The notes under the pieces: generated by a model
Seen by the model: only the letters and a program-made list of their open reading frames with translations
The model's database searches: none
Told to the model about the DNA's origin: nothing
Translations under genes and position numbers: made by a program
Assembly (NCBI RefSeq): GCF_000143885.2
Contig: NC_018581.1
Span: 4,588,001-4,652,000 of the forward strand
Direction of reading: 5' to 3'
Origin: Gordonia sp. KTR9
GTDB taxonomy: Bacteria; Actinomycetota; Actinomycetes; Mycobacteriales; Mycobacteriaceae
Length of the DNA stretch: 64,000 bases
In this document: positions 43,279 to 53,959 of the stretch, piece by piece
Position numbering within the stretch: position 1 is the stretch's first letter
Layout: each line of letters opens with the position of its first letter

Positions 43279-43833
43279 ATGAAAGACACCGATCTGAGCG
43301 CCCTCCTCGCCCGGGTGGCGACCGGCGACATGGACGCGTTCGCGCAGTTCTACGACGCAACCTGCGACCGCGTCTACGGAATGACGCTCCGCGTGCTGCG
43401 CGACCCGGGGTACAGCGAAGAGGCAACGCAGGAAACCTTCCTCGCGGTCTGGCGCAACGCCGATGCCTACGACCCCGCCTCCGGTTCGGCACTCTCCTGG
43501 ATTCTGACGCTCGCGCACCGCCGCGCCGTCGACCGCGTCCGGTCGGAGTCCGCCGCGACCCGCCGCACCGTCGCCTACGGCATCGCCGACACCGGCCGCG
43601 AAATCGACGAGGTCAGCGAGTCGGTGGAGCGGCGCGAGATCGCCCGTCTCATCCACACCGGCCTGGAGACACTCACCCCGCTGCAGCGACAGGCGATCGA
43701 ACTCGCCTACTTCCACGGACTCACCTACCGGGAGGTCGCCGAACACCTCGAGGTGGCCCTGCCGACCGTCAAGTCCCGGATTCGCGACGGCCTGATCCGG
43801 CTCCGGCAGACCGTCCCCGGTCGCGCCGCCTGA
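43279..43833 (+). CDS. sigK: ECF sigma factor, SigK-like
   Basis: 184 residues from ATG at 43279 with an AAGGAG ribosome site (a GTG one codon earlier is possible). Region 2 includes AFAQFYDATCDRVYGMTLRVLRDPGYSEEATQETFLAVW; region 4 includes LTPLQRQAIELAYFHGLTYREVAEHLEVALPTVKSRIRDGL. SALSWILTLAHRRAVDRVRSE between them is typical of the SigK (ECF19) group. In mycobacteria SigK is held by the membrane anti-sigma RskA encoded next to it; here no such gene follows or precedes it within the window, so control must be from elsewhere or by another means. Confidence 0.88.
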   Translation: MKDTDLSALLARVATGDMDAFAQFYDATCDRVYGMTLRVLRDPGYSEEATQETFLAVWRNADAYDPASGSALSWILTLAHRRAVDRVRSESAATRRTVAYGIADTGREIDEVSESVERREIARLIHTGLETLTPLQRQAIELAYFHGLTYREVAEHLEVALPTVKSRIRDGLIRLRQTVPGRAA

Positions 43834-44150
43834 CACCTCCCGTTCCACCGTTCCGACCGACCCCGCTCGCCGGCGACCACGCCACCCGAGTGGGGTCGAC
43901 TCACGTCCGGACCAGGACAGAAACCGCTGTGTCGTCGGCCACACAAAATTTGGGACTCAGGCCAGGTCACAGCCGTTAGCACCACGCGTTCTGTCCGATT
44001 CCACCCACCACGTCTCCCGTCGTCCGGTGAGGACAGGCAAAATCATGGGTGGATGTCACACGAGTCCATCCCCGTCGTGATATCGGTAAAGCCGGACCCA
44101 CAAGGCCGCACACTGCAGCGTCAACCAAGACAGAATCGAGAACACATCGC
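43834..44150. other. Intergenic region of 317 bases upstream of icd
   Basis: No protein-coding gene is convincing; an in-frame upstream ATG for icd at 44049 is not supported by ribosome site or composition. The stretch includes an AT-rich island (CACACAAAATTTGGGA near 43,940) and presumably the icd promoter. I see no RNA gene or clear terminator for sigK. Confidence 0.6.
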
Positions 44151-46388
<2,238 letters not shown>

Positions 46389-46401
46389 TCGTCGTACCGC
46401 C

Positions 46402-46440
46402 GCGGGCGGGAGAGGTTGTCACGACACCTCTCCCGCCCGC
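46402..46440 (+). terminator. Rho-independent terminator of icd
   Basis: A perfect 15-bp stem: GCGGGCGGGAGAGGT (46402-46416) pairs with ACCTCTCCCGCCCGC (46426-46440), loop of nine bases, followed by a weak T-rich stretch (GGCTTTCTTC). It begins 13 bases after the icd stop. Confidence 0.85.
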
Positions 46441-46473
46441 GTCGGCTTTCTTCGTCGGCTACCGTCGGGACGC

Positions 46474-47202
46474 ATGACCGACGCCGACGTCAACTTCTAC
46501 TTCGACCCCGTCTGCCCGTTCGCGTGGATGACGAGCAAATGGGTGCGAAAGGTGCAGTCCCAGCGCGACTACACGGTCGACTGGCGGTTCATCTCGTTAC
46601 GCCTGCTGAATGCGCACGTCGACTACGACGCTCAGTTCCCACCGGAGTACGAGGCCGGACACACGGCCGGGTTACGACTGCTGCGGGCCGCGGCGAGCAT
46701 CCGCGGCGACCACGGGCGAGCTGCCATCGGCCCGCTCTACGAGGCGCTGGGCACGCGGATCTTCGACGCACACACCGGTTCTTACACGGTCGACGACACC
46801 GACTTCCGCGGTACCGCGGACTTCCTCGGACCGGTCCTCGACGAGCTCGGGTTGCCCGCGCATCACCTGAACGCACTCGACGACACCGGCTTCGACGCCG
46901 AGATCCAGGCCGAGACCGATCAGGCCCTGACCTTGACCGGGCGCGACGTGGGTACGCCGATCATCCACTTCCGGCCACCGGACGGAGTTGCGTTCTTCGG
47001 GCCCGTGATCAGCCGCCTACCCGGCGACGACGAGGCGATCACGTTGTGGGATCACGTGATCGGACTGGCGAGTTTCCCCGGCTTCGCCGAGCTCAAGCAC
47101 AGCCTGCGGGAGAAGCCACAGTTGCGTGCCTTCGGCGTGACCGATGACGAGACGGGCGCCGAGGAGGACTGGCACGGCGGGAGCCGACGCCTCGAGAAGT
47201 AG
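46474..47202 (+). CDS. DsbA-fold, mycothiol-dependent nitroreductase-like protein
   Basis: 242 residues with the thioredoxin/DsbA fold and helical insertion. It resembles Rv2466c, a mycothiol-dependent reductase: NFYFDPVCPFAWMTSKWV, SLRLLNAHVDY, DVGTPIIHFRPPDGVAFFGPVISRLP and the ending ELKHSLREKPQLRAF. The active site reads Cys14-Pro-Phe-Ala17 where Rv2466c has CPWC, so the resolving cysteine is absent and a monothiol mechanism with mycothiol is implied. A proline before the cis-Pro loop (GTPIIH) is kept. ATG at 46474. It ends 10 bases before the stop of a convergent SDR. Confidence 0.85.
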   Translation: MTDADVNFYFDPVCPFAWMTSKWVRKVQSQRDYTVDWRFISLRLLNAHVDYDAQFPPEYEAGHTAGLRLLRAAASIRGDHGRAAIGPLYEALGTRIFDAHTGSYTVDDTDFRGTADFLGPVLDELGLPAHHLNALDDTGFDAEIQAETDQALTLTGRDVGTPIIHFRPPDGVAFFGPVISRLPGDDEAITLWDHVIGLASFPGFAELKHSLREKPQLRAFGVTDDETGAEEDWHGGSRRLEK

Positions 47203-47212
47203 CGAGCTGGTT

Positions 47213-48028
47213 CTACTTGAACGGGTTGAGCGTCCGGCCGAGGAAGTACTGGATACCCGGCGGAATGGGCCGCACGGCCGCAGTGGCCAGCTTGTTCACC
47301 ATCCCCGTCACGCACACCGCGTCGCCTTTCATCACCGCGTTCCACCCTTCGGCCACGACGTCTTCGGGGTCTTGCCACAGCACACCCGGCAATCGATCGG
47401 CGGTCTGACGGGTCTCCGCGCCCATCGCATCGTGGAACTCGCTCCTGGTGAATCCGGGACAGAGCGCCGTCACGTGGATACCGTGCGGCTTCAGTTCCAT
47501 GTCCAGGGATTGGGACATCAGCAGTACATAGGACTTGATGGCGCTGTAGAGCAGGCCCTCCGCGGGAGGCAACATCGCCGTGATGGAGGACAGGTTCACG
47601 ATCCGCCCCCACTGCCGCTCCTTCATCCCCGGAGCCACTCGATGGGACAGTTCGGTCAATGAGGTCAGCATCAACTGCAGCTGGCCTCCCACCTCCTCCC
47701 ACGGCGTCTCGGCGAACTTGGTGCTGAGGGACATCCCGGCGTTGTTGATCAGCACATCGATGCCCAGCCCGGCCTCCTCGGCGTGCTCGATGATCGCGCC
47801 CGGTGTCGCGGGGTCGGACAGGTCCCCGGCGAAGACCTCGCATCGGACACCGTGTTCTCGACCCAGTCGCTCGGACAACTCGTCGAGCCGGTCCGCTCGA
47901 CGCGCAACCAGCATGAGGTCGTATCCCTCCGCGGCGAGGTGCGCCGCGAACGTCTTGCCGATACCCGCGGAGGCGCCGGTGATCAGAGCTGTGCGGCGGT
48001 CTGGTGTCGTGCGGCGATCTGGTGACAT
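47213..48028 (-). CDS. SDR-family NAD(P)-dependent oxidoreductase
   Basis: 271 residues. Cofactor motif TGASAGIG with the basic ARRADRL after strand 2, which favours NADP. Also NNAG, catalytic Ser in LSSITAM and Tyr/Lys in YSAIKSY. The C-terminal part has a hydrophobic amphipathic tail (RPIPPGIQYFLGRTLNPFK), as in membrane-associated DltE/YqjQ-like SDRs that act on lipids. ATG at 48028. Alone on the minus strand; substrate unknown. Confidence 0.88.
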   Translation of the reverse strand: MSPDRRTTPDRRTALITGASAGIGKTFAAHLAAEGYDLMLVARRADRLDELSERLGREHGVRCEVFAGDLSDPATPGAIIEHAEEAGLGIDVLINNAGMSLSTKFAETPWEEVGGQLQLMLTSLTELSHRVAPGMKERQWGRIVNLSSITAMLPPAEGLLYSAIKSYVLLMSQSLDMELKPHGIHVTALCPGFTRSEFHDAMGAETRQTADRLPGVLWQDPEDVVAEGWNAVMKGDAVCVTGMVNKLATAAVRPIPPGIQYFLGRTLNPFK

Positions 48029-48132
48029 GGGGTGGCCTTCTGTCGACGGACGATGCCGCGAGTTCTACCAGGCCGCACGCCCCGGCTCTGGACGACGAAG
48101 CGGATTTGTTCCATCGGGGGTGAGGCCGGGGT

Positions 48133-49245
48133 TCAGGGAACGTGTCCGTAGGGGTGCCACCCGGACGGGTTCCACTTCCCGCCGCGCTCCTGCCGCACCT
48201 CCCGGAGACTCGTGCCCACATATCGGGCTTCGAGCTCCGCGTCGGGTTTGCCGGTGTACACCCATCGCTTCGGGTCGAGATTGCCCTCGGCGTCGCGATA
48301 GGACTCCCAGTAGTCGACGCGGTGGACCGCGCGGACGAGATCATCGGCGAAGACCAGCACGGGCAGGTCGGGCACGGTCCGGTGCGGCCCCGCACGCCAG
48401 GCGCTGCGGGAATGTTCGTAGATGACCTCGGCGGTCGCGTCGCTGCGAGCCGATGCGTCGACCTTCACCAGCACGCACGGGTCCGGCAGCGGCGGCGACA
48501 CCGGCGCCGCGTATCGCAGGACGAGCTCCTCGATGCGCCAGGGCCCGGGTGCATCCGGCGCGGCCGGTAGGTCCGATGCGGCCAGGGCGGCGACGTCGAG
48601 CCCGGAGCGCCTCAGCGAAAGAGCATGCAGTTCAGCCGAATCGGCGCTGCCGATGCCGTAGCGCAGTAACCAGTGCTCGACGCCGAACCCATCGGCATCG
48701 ATGTCGCGGATGCGTTCGGCGATCGCGTCCGCGACCGCGGCCGGGTCGTCATCACCGACGACGTCGGCCGGATCGGGCACGACCCCCGCCAGCGCGGCAG
48801 CCGAGTAGCGGTGCACGCGGTCGCCGCGGCCCGCGCCGACATAAAACAAGGATGCGTCGCGCGGATCGATCAGGGCGTACGCGTACACCCCGAGGGCCGA
48901 CCGAGCCTCGTGCGGAACCGGCTTCGGGGGACCGGGCGGCGGGACCGCGACCGGCCGCAACAGGGCGAGCACCTCGTCGACGACCGACGGCCGGACGCCC
49001 AGCCCGCCACCGGTGACCCCGCCGAAGACGACCTCACCGGCTCGCTCCCGGTCGACGAACCGCCGGCCGGCGAAACGGTCGACGGCGCGCACGACGTCGG
49101 CGACCTCGGCACGTCGCGCCGCCGCACCGCGCGATGCCGTCCGCTCGTCGTCTGGATCGAGCATCTCCGCGAAGGCCGACGACGAGAGGAAGGCCTCGAG
49201 GGCCGTCCGGGGCAGCTCGACCGCATCCATCCTGCGTACCGCCAT
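48133..49245 (-). CDS. GIY-YIG nuclease-like domain protein of unknown function
   Basis: 370 residues from ATG at 49245 (other ATGs at 49284 and 49230). The segment GVYAYALIDPRDASLFYVGAG at residues 119-139, followed by GRGDRVHRYS, resembles the GIY-YIG catalytic start as found in LEM3-like nucleases (VYVYALIDP..FYVGKG). The N-terminal 110 residues hold an AEVADVVRAVDRFAGRRF helical part and a Pro-rich linker. The C-terminal 90 residues end in RYVGTSLREVRQERGGKWNPSGW and look like a separate conserved domain I cannot name. No nuclease activity is proven. It is divergent from the TetR/efflux pair. Confidence 0.6.
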   Translation of the reverse strand: MAVRRMDAVELPRTALEAFLSSSAFAEMLDPDDERTASRGAAARRAEVADVVRAVDRFAGRRFVDRERAGEVVFGGVTGGGLGVRPSVVDEVLALLRPVAVPPPGPPKPVPHEARSALGVYAYALIDPRDASLFYVGAGRGDRVHRYSAAALAGVVPDPADVVGDDDPAAVADAIAERIRDIDADGFGVEHWLLRYGIGSADSAELHALSLRRSGLDVAALAASDLPAAPDAPGPWRIEELVLRYAAPVSPPLPDPCVLVKVDASARSDATAEVIYEHSRSAWRAGPHRTVPDLPVLVFADDLVRAVHRVDYWESYRDAEGNLDPKRWVYTGKPDAELEARYVGTSLREVRQERGGKWNPSGWHPYGHVP

Positions 49246-49288
49246 GGTCGCATGATGCCAGCACTTGACCTGGAACACCGGCAAGCCT

Positions 49289-49322
49289 TAATGTACTTTT
49301 GTACATGTACATACGTACATTA
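49289..49322 (+). promoter_or_regulatory. TetR operator: long interrupted palindrome
   Basis: Outer arms TAATGTAC (49289-49296) and GTACATTA (49315-49322) enclose the self-complementary core GTACATGTAC (49301-49310); only the two 4-base spacers (TTTT, ATAC) break symmetry. It contains four GTAC units and lies 17 bases before the TetR ATG. Strongly AT-rich against the local GC background. Confidence 0.8.
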
Positions 49323-49339
49323 TCGCCGAGAGGACAGTC

Positions 49340-49924
49340 ATGACGGAGGCCACGGCCCGCCGCCGCCGAGATCCCGAGGAACGCCGTCGGACGATCATCG
49401 AGGCCGCCGCCACCCTGATCACCGAGGTCGGCTCGGACGGTCTCACACACCGACTCGTCGCCCGACGTGCCGGCGTGCCACTCGGTTCGACGACGCAGTA
49501 CTTCGCCACGCTCGACGATCTGCGCGAGGCAGCGCTCGGCCGCCTGGCCGATGACATCGACTCCGGACTTGCCGAGGTCGCGGAGACACTCGACGAACAC
49601 GGGCCCTCGGCCGCGGTCTTCGCCGAGGCGCTCCACGAGTACATGTCCGACGAACGGCTGATCCGCGCCGACCTCGCACTCGTGTCGGCTGCGGTGATCG
49701 ATCCCTCGCTGCGTCCGCTCGCGGTCCGCTGGCCCGACGGACTGGTCGAGATGCTGGCGCCCCGCGTCGGTCACACGGCCGCCCGCGCGATCGCCGCCTA
49801 CACCGACGGGGTGGCGATGCACGCACTCCTCTACGGGACACCGCTGTCCATCGACGACCTGACCGCCGCCCTGACGGCCCTGACCGGGCTGACTTCGCCG
49901 ACCGACGAGAACCGGAGCCGATGA
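49340..49924 (+). CDS. TetR-family regulator of the adjacent efflux pump
   Basis: 194 residues. HTH in SDGLTHRLVARRAGVPLGSTTQYF, with a TQYFATLDDL turn typical of the subgroup. The ATG at 49340 is preceded by GAGAGGA. It overlaps the DHA2 transporter gene by four bases, and a 34-bp palindrome lies directly upstream. Autorepressor and drug sensor for the pump is the natural reading. The ligand is unknown. Confidence 0.92.
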   Translation: MTEATARRRRDPEERRRTIIEAAATLITEVGSDGLTHRLVARRAGVPLGSTTQYFATLDDLREAALGRLADDIDSGLAEVAETLDEHGPSAAVFAEALHEYMSDERLIRADLALVSAAVIDPSLRPLAVRWPDGLVEMLAPRVGHTAARAIAAYTDGVAMHALLYGTPLSIDDLTAALTALTGLTSPTDENRSR

Positions 49925-51480
49925 TGACGCAACACCCGTCGACGACCAGCTCGTCGAAAGGCACCGCACCGGGCCTGTCCTTCCGGCGCCGATGGGCGTC
50001 GGCCGCTGTGCTGTCGGCCAGTCTGCTGGTGATCACGGTCGACCTGACGATCCTCAACGTCGCGCTGCCTGATCTGGCCGCCGACCTGCGCCCGACCGCC
50101 GATCAGCAGCTGTGGATCATCGACGCCTACTCCCTCGTCCTGGCCGGGCTGCTGCTCTCTATGAGTTCGCTGGCCGACCGGTGGGGCCGAAAGCGAATGC
50201 TGGTCACCGGCTTCGCGGTGTTCGGCGGCGCCTCGGCACTGGTCCTGCTGGCCGATTCGCCCGGCGCGGTGATCGCGGTGCGGGTGCTGCTGGGCGTGGG
50301 CGGCGCGATGATCATGCCGACCACGTTGTCGTTGCTGCGCAGCATCTTCACCGACCCCGCCGAGCGCGCCACCGCCCTCGGGCTGTGGGCCGCGGTGTCG
50401 GGTCTCGGCGCGGCAGTCGGCCCGATCGTCGGCGGTGTTCTCCTCGAGTACTTCTCGTGGCGGGCCGCGTTCCTGGTCAACGTCCCGCTGATGGTCGTCG
50501 CGATCGTCGCCGCCCTGGTGATCCTGCCCGAGTCCAAGCACCCGCAACCAGGCCGGTGGGACGCCGTCGGTGCCCTGATGTCGATCGCCGGCATGGTCGC
50601 ACTGGTCTGGGCGATCAAGCGGTTCGCCAAAGAAGAGAGCCTCCTCGCGCCGGCCGCCTGGCTGGCCCTCCTCGGCGCGGTCCTCATCCTGACCCTGTTC
50701 GTGCGGCGCTGCCGGCGTCGCACGGAACCACTGCTCGACATCTCCCTGTTCCGCAGCCGCCCGTTCAGCGCGGGAGTCCTCGCCGCGCTCGGCTCGATGT
50801 TCGGACTCGCCGCGGCACTGCTGCTGCTGGCCCAATGGCTCCAGCTGGTCGAGGGACACTCCCCGATCGCGGCCGGTGTCCGCTTGCTGCCGGTGGCGGG
50901 GGCGGCGATGGTCTCCTCGATGATCGCCGCCCCGCTGTCCCGCATGATCGGCGCGCGCGCCGTCGTGGCCGGCGGCATCGGCATCGCCGGTGTCGGCATG
51001 GCGCTGATGTCCGTCGGTTCCGACGGGCTCGGCTACGGCACGGTCGCCGTCGCCCAGGTGCTCGTCGGATCCGGTATCGGCTCGCTGGCGATCGCGTCGG
51101 CGATGATCATGGCCGGCACCCCGGATGCCAAGGCGGGCAATGCGGCCGCGCTGGAGGAGACCGCCTATGACCTCGGCAACGTGCTCGGCGTCGCCATCCT
51201 CGGCAGCGTCGCCTCGATCCTGTACCGGTCCACGCTGACGACCGACCCGATCCCCGGCGTTCCCGCCGAGGTGACCGACGCAGCCGCCGAATCCCTCGGC
51301 GCCGCCATGGGTCTCGCCGAGTCGGCCGGCGCCCCGGGTCTCGCCGAGCGGGCGGCGACGGCGTTCACCGACGCCATGCAGGAGACGAGCCTGATCGGCG
51401 GACTCACACTCATCGTCGTCGCCGTGGCCGTTTTCACGCTCGTGCCTCGCGGCACGGATGTCACGGCCGCGCAGCACTGA
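49921..51480 (+). CDS. DHA2-family (14-TMS) multidrug efflux MFS transporter
   Basis: 519 residues with about 14 membrane segments. Motif A is SLADRWGRKRML, motif C is LGAAVGPIVGGVLLEYFSWRAAFLVNVP, and motif D1-like TVDLTILNVALPDLAADL begins TM1, all typical of the EmrB/QacA drug:H+ antiporters. The start overlaps the TetR stop; a second ATG follows at once. It ends 28 bases before the stop of the convergent TetR gene. Probable export of hydrophobic cations or biocides; exact substrate unknown. Confidence 0.93.
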   Translation: MMTQHPSTTSSSKGTAPGLSFRRRWASAAVLSASLLVITVDLTILNVALPDLAADLRPTADQQLWIIDAYSLVLAGLLLSMSSLADRWGRKRMLVTGFAVFGGASALVLLADSPGAVIAVRVLLGVGGAMIMPTTLSLLRSIFTDPAERATALGLWAAVSGLGAAVGPIVGGVLLEYFSWRAAFLVNVPLMVVAIVAALVILPESKHPQPGRWDAVGALMSIAGMVALVWAIKRFAKEESLLAPAAWLALLGAVLILTLFVRRCRRRTEPLLDISLFRSRPFSAGVLAALGSMFGLAAALLLLAQWLQLVEGHSPIAAGVRLLPVAGAAMVSSMIAAPLSRMIGARAVVAGGIGIAGVGMALMSVGSDGLGYGTVAVAQVLVGSGIGSLAIASAMIMAGTPDAKAGNAAALEETAYDLGNVLGVAILGSVASILYRSTLTTDPIPGVPAEVTDAAAESLGAAMGLAESAGAPGLAERAATAFTDAMQETSLIGGLTLIVVAVAVFTLVPRGTDVTAAQH

Positions 51481-51508
51481 GTGCCACTCAGGCGGTGGCC
51501 ACTTGACG

Positions 51509-52132
51509 TCACCGGTCGGACGGAGGCTCCGGCACCATCAGCTCGAACATGCGTCGGAGACAGTCACCGAGCTCCAGATCGTCACGCTCGAGCCACATCT
51601 CGTGTGCGGCAGATGATCCCGCGATGACTGCATATGCAACCGCGGTCGGGTACGCGTCGTCGTCACGGCCGGCCGAGTGCGTCCGGACGAGATCGGCGAT
51701 GACCGTCCGCCATTGCCGATAGACGACGTTCGCCTGCGCCTGCACCGCGGGGACCGTGAGGATGAGCTGCGCCCGATGGCGCGCCCACCGCGCTTCGGCC
51801 CGGCCGTGATCGACTGAGGCGATGAACGCCTCGGTCACGATCAGGTGGGGAGGGGCGTCGGTGGCCGCCGCGGCGACGAGTTGGCGGAAGTGATCGAGTT
51901 CGGCCGCCGACTCGACCCACACGACGTCGGCTTTGGTCGGAAAGTAGCGAAAGAAGGTCCGGCGGCTGACCCCCGCCGCGTCGGCGATGTCGCCCACACT
52001 CGTCTTCTCGAAGCCTCGCTCGAGGAACAGTTCCTGAGCTCGGGCGGCGAGTTCATGTGCGCTGGTCGTCGCGGGACGGCCACCCCGGTCGGCGCGCGCC
52101 TCCGAGGACCGTGCGGTTTCCATGCCCGCCAT
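51509..52132 (-). CDS. TetR-family regulator (MftR-like)
   Basis: 207 residues from ATG at 52132, with alternatives at 52123 and 52156. HTH: FEKTSVGDIADAAGVSRRTFF followed by RYFPTKADVVW. The SRRTFFRYFPxKADVxW turn resembles mycofactocin-system regulator MftR of mycobacteria. It is divergent from two SDR genes of the mycofactocin-associated type, which supports regulation of them. No mftABCDEF genes are present in this window. Ligand probably an acyl-CoA as for MftR (inference). Confidence 0.82.
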   Translation of the reverse strand: MAGMETARSSEARADRGGRPATTSAHELAARAQELFLERGFEKTSVGDIADAAGVSRRTFFRYFPTKADVVWVESAAELDHFRQLVAAAATDAPPHLIVTEAFIASVDHGRAEARWARHRAQLILTVPAVQAQANVVYRQWRTVIADLVRTHSAGRDDDAYPTAVAYAVIAGSSAAHEMWLERDDLELGDCLRRMFELMVPEPPSDR

Positions 52133-52222
52133 CGTGTCACCCCTACCCGACCGCACCCACCTGACATCGAAAAGATTGTTTCGCCACCGTTATGGCACGC
52201 CGTGACATATCGTCGTCGGGGA

Positions 52223-52246
52223 GACGTGCATCACTGGTCGCACGTC
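52223..52246 (+). promoter_or_regulatory. Inverted repeat in the TetR/SDR divergent promoter
   Basis: GACGTGC (52223-52229) and GCACGTC (52240-52246) with a ten-base spacer, flanked by outer GACAT (52204-52208) and ATGTC (52247-52251). It lies 17 bases before the SDR ATG at 52264, so it is either the TetR operator or a leader hairpin. Confidence 0.5.
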
Positions 52247-52263
52247 ATGTCGAAGGGATCACC

Positions 52264-53091
52264 ATGGGCAAGCTGGAGGGCAAAGTCGCCTTCATCACCG
52301 GAGCAGCGCGCGGTCAGGGACGCAGTCACGCGGTTCGCCTGGCGCAGGAGGGCGCCGACATCATCGCGGTCGACATCTCCCAGCAGGTCGACACCGTCCC
52401 CTACGACACCGCCCGGCCGGGCGACCTCGAGGAGACCGTGCGTCAAGTGGAGGCACTCGACCGCCGGATCGTCGCCTCCGAAGCCGACGTTCGCGACCTG
52501 CCGGCGCTGCAGAAGGCCGCCGACGACGGCATGGCACAACTGGGGCGTATCGACATCGTCCTCGCCAACGCCGGTATCAGCGCCATGTCACCTGCGCTGG
52601 AGATGGAGGAGGAGATGTGGCAGACCATGATCGACATCAACCTCACCGGCGTGTGGAAGACCGTGCGCGCCGCGGCACCACACATCGTCGCGGGCGGGCG
52701 CGGCGGCTCGATCGTCCTGACGAGTTCCTTGGCCGCGCTGATCGCCTACGAGAACATCGCCCACTACACCGCCGCGAAGGCCGGGCTGGTCGGAATGATG
52801 CAGGTTCTCGCCAAAGAGCTTGGGCCACAGAGCATCCGGGTCAACACCGTCCACCCGACGACGGTGGCGACCGACATGATCCTCAATGACGCCACCTACC
52901 AGCTCTTCCGACCCGACCTCGAAAGCCCGAAGCTGTCCGACTTCGAAGAGGCCGCCCGAGAGATGAACCGGCTGCCGGTCTCGATGGTCGAACCGGTCGA
53001 CATCTCGAACGCCATCCTCTACCTCGTCTCCGACGACGGCCGCTATGTCACCGGGACCACCCATGTCGTCGACGCCGGCGGACGACTTTAG
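52264..53091 (+). CDS. Mycofactocin-type SDR oxidoreductase, copy 1
   Basis: 275 residues. Cofactor motif TGAARGQGRSHAVRLAQEGAD, with the GQGRSHA form and long following insertion (DISQQVDTVPYDTARPGDLEETVRQVEALDRR) that define the mycofactocin-coupled SDR subfamily. Catalytic Ser in LTSSLAAL and Tyr/Lys in YTAAKAG. These enzymes hold NAD(H) tightly and pass electrons to mycofactocin during alcohol oxidation. ATG at 52264 is chosen over an upstream in-frame ATG at 52192. It is followed by a second copy 13 bases on and a MoxR/VWA pair. Substrate probably a secondary alcohol or terpene-type alcohol (inference). Confidence 0.88.
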   Translation: MGKLEGKVAFITGAARGQGRSHAVRLAQEGADIIAVDISQQVDTVPYDTARPGDLEETVRQVEALDRRIVASEADVRDLPALQKAADDGMAQLGRIDIVLANAGISAMSPALEMEEEMWQTMIDINLTGVWKTVRAAAPHIVAGGRGGSIVLTSSLAALIAYENIAHYTAAKAGLVGMMQVLAKELGPQSIRVNTVHPTTVATDMILNDATYQLFRPDLESPKLSDFEEAAREMNRLPVSMVEPVDISNAILYLVSDDGRYVTGTTHVVDAGGRL

Positions 53092-53104
53092 AAGAGGCAC
53101 CGAC

Positions 53105-53959
53105 ATGGGACTACTCGACGGCAAGACCGTACTCATCACCGGCGGAGCGCGCGGCCAGGGTCGCGCGCACGCGCTCACCTCCGCCCGCGAGGGTGCGGAC
53201 GTGATCCTGCTCGACATCACCCGGCAGCTCGACTCCGTCGACTACCCACTGGCGACAGCCGATGACATGGCCGAGACCGTGCGCCAGGTCGAGGCGCTCG
53301 ACCGGCGGGCACTCACCTTCGACGCCGACGTCCGGGACCAGACCCAACTCGACGACGCGGTCGCTGCGGGGATCGCCGAAATCGGGAAGATCGACGTTCT
53401 CATCGCCAACGCCGGCATCTGGACCCGCGCACCGTTCTGGGAGATGTCCGAGCAGATGTGGTCGGACATGATGGACGTCAACCTCACCGGGGTGTGGAAA
53501 TCTGCCAAAGCGGTTGCGCCGCACATGATCGAGCGACAGAGCGGGTCGATCGTCATCACCTCGTCGGTCAACGGACTCGAACCGGGGATGAACTACGCGC
53601 ACTATGTCGCCACGAAGCACGGCGTGATCGGGCTGATGAAGAACATCGCACTCGAACTCGCGCCGCACGGAATCCGGTGTAATTCGATCAATCCGGGCGC
53701 CATCCGCACTCCGATGACCGATCAGCAGGGCGCGTGGGACATGTTCGCCGGCCACGAGGGCGGTACTCCTGAGGACCTGATCGAAGGCGGATACCATTTC
53801 CACGCCCTCAAGGGACACTCGTTCATGCCACCCGAGGTCATCGCGAACACAGCGCTGTACCTGAACTCGGATCTGGCAGCGTCCGTCACCGGCGTGACGA
53901 TCCCGGTGGATGCCGGTCACCTGCTCCTCACCGGAGTCAATCAGGAGCCGGTCAGATGA
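53105..53959 (+). CDS. Mycofactocin-type SDR oxidoreductase, copy 2
   Basis: 284 residues, paralogue of the preceding gene. TGGARGQGRAHALTSAREGAD, the insertion DITRQLDSVDYPLATADDMAE, and Tyr/Lys in YVATKHG. The C-terminal half has the HFHALKGHSFMPPEVIANTALY segment also typical of mycofactocin-coupled SDRs. ATG at 53105 with GAGGCAC upstream. It overlaps the MoxR ATPase gene by four bases. Two adjacent, diverged copies suggest consecutive or stereo-different steps. Confidence 0.88.
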   Translation: MGLLDGKTVLITGGARGQGRAHALTSAREGADVILLDITRQLDSVDYPLATADDMAETVRQVEALDRRALTFDADVRDQTQLDDAVAAGIAEIGKIDVLIANAGIWTRAPFWEMSEQMWSDMMDVNLTGVWKSAKAVAPHMIERQSGSIVITSSVNGLEPGMNYAHYVATKHGVIGLMKNIALELAPHGIRCNSINPGAIRTPMTDQQGAWDMFAGHEGGTPEDLIEGGYHFHALKGHSFMPPEVIANTALYLNSDLAASVTGVTIPVDAGHLLLTGVNQEPVR

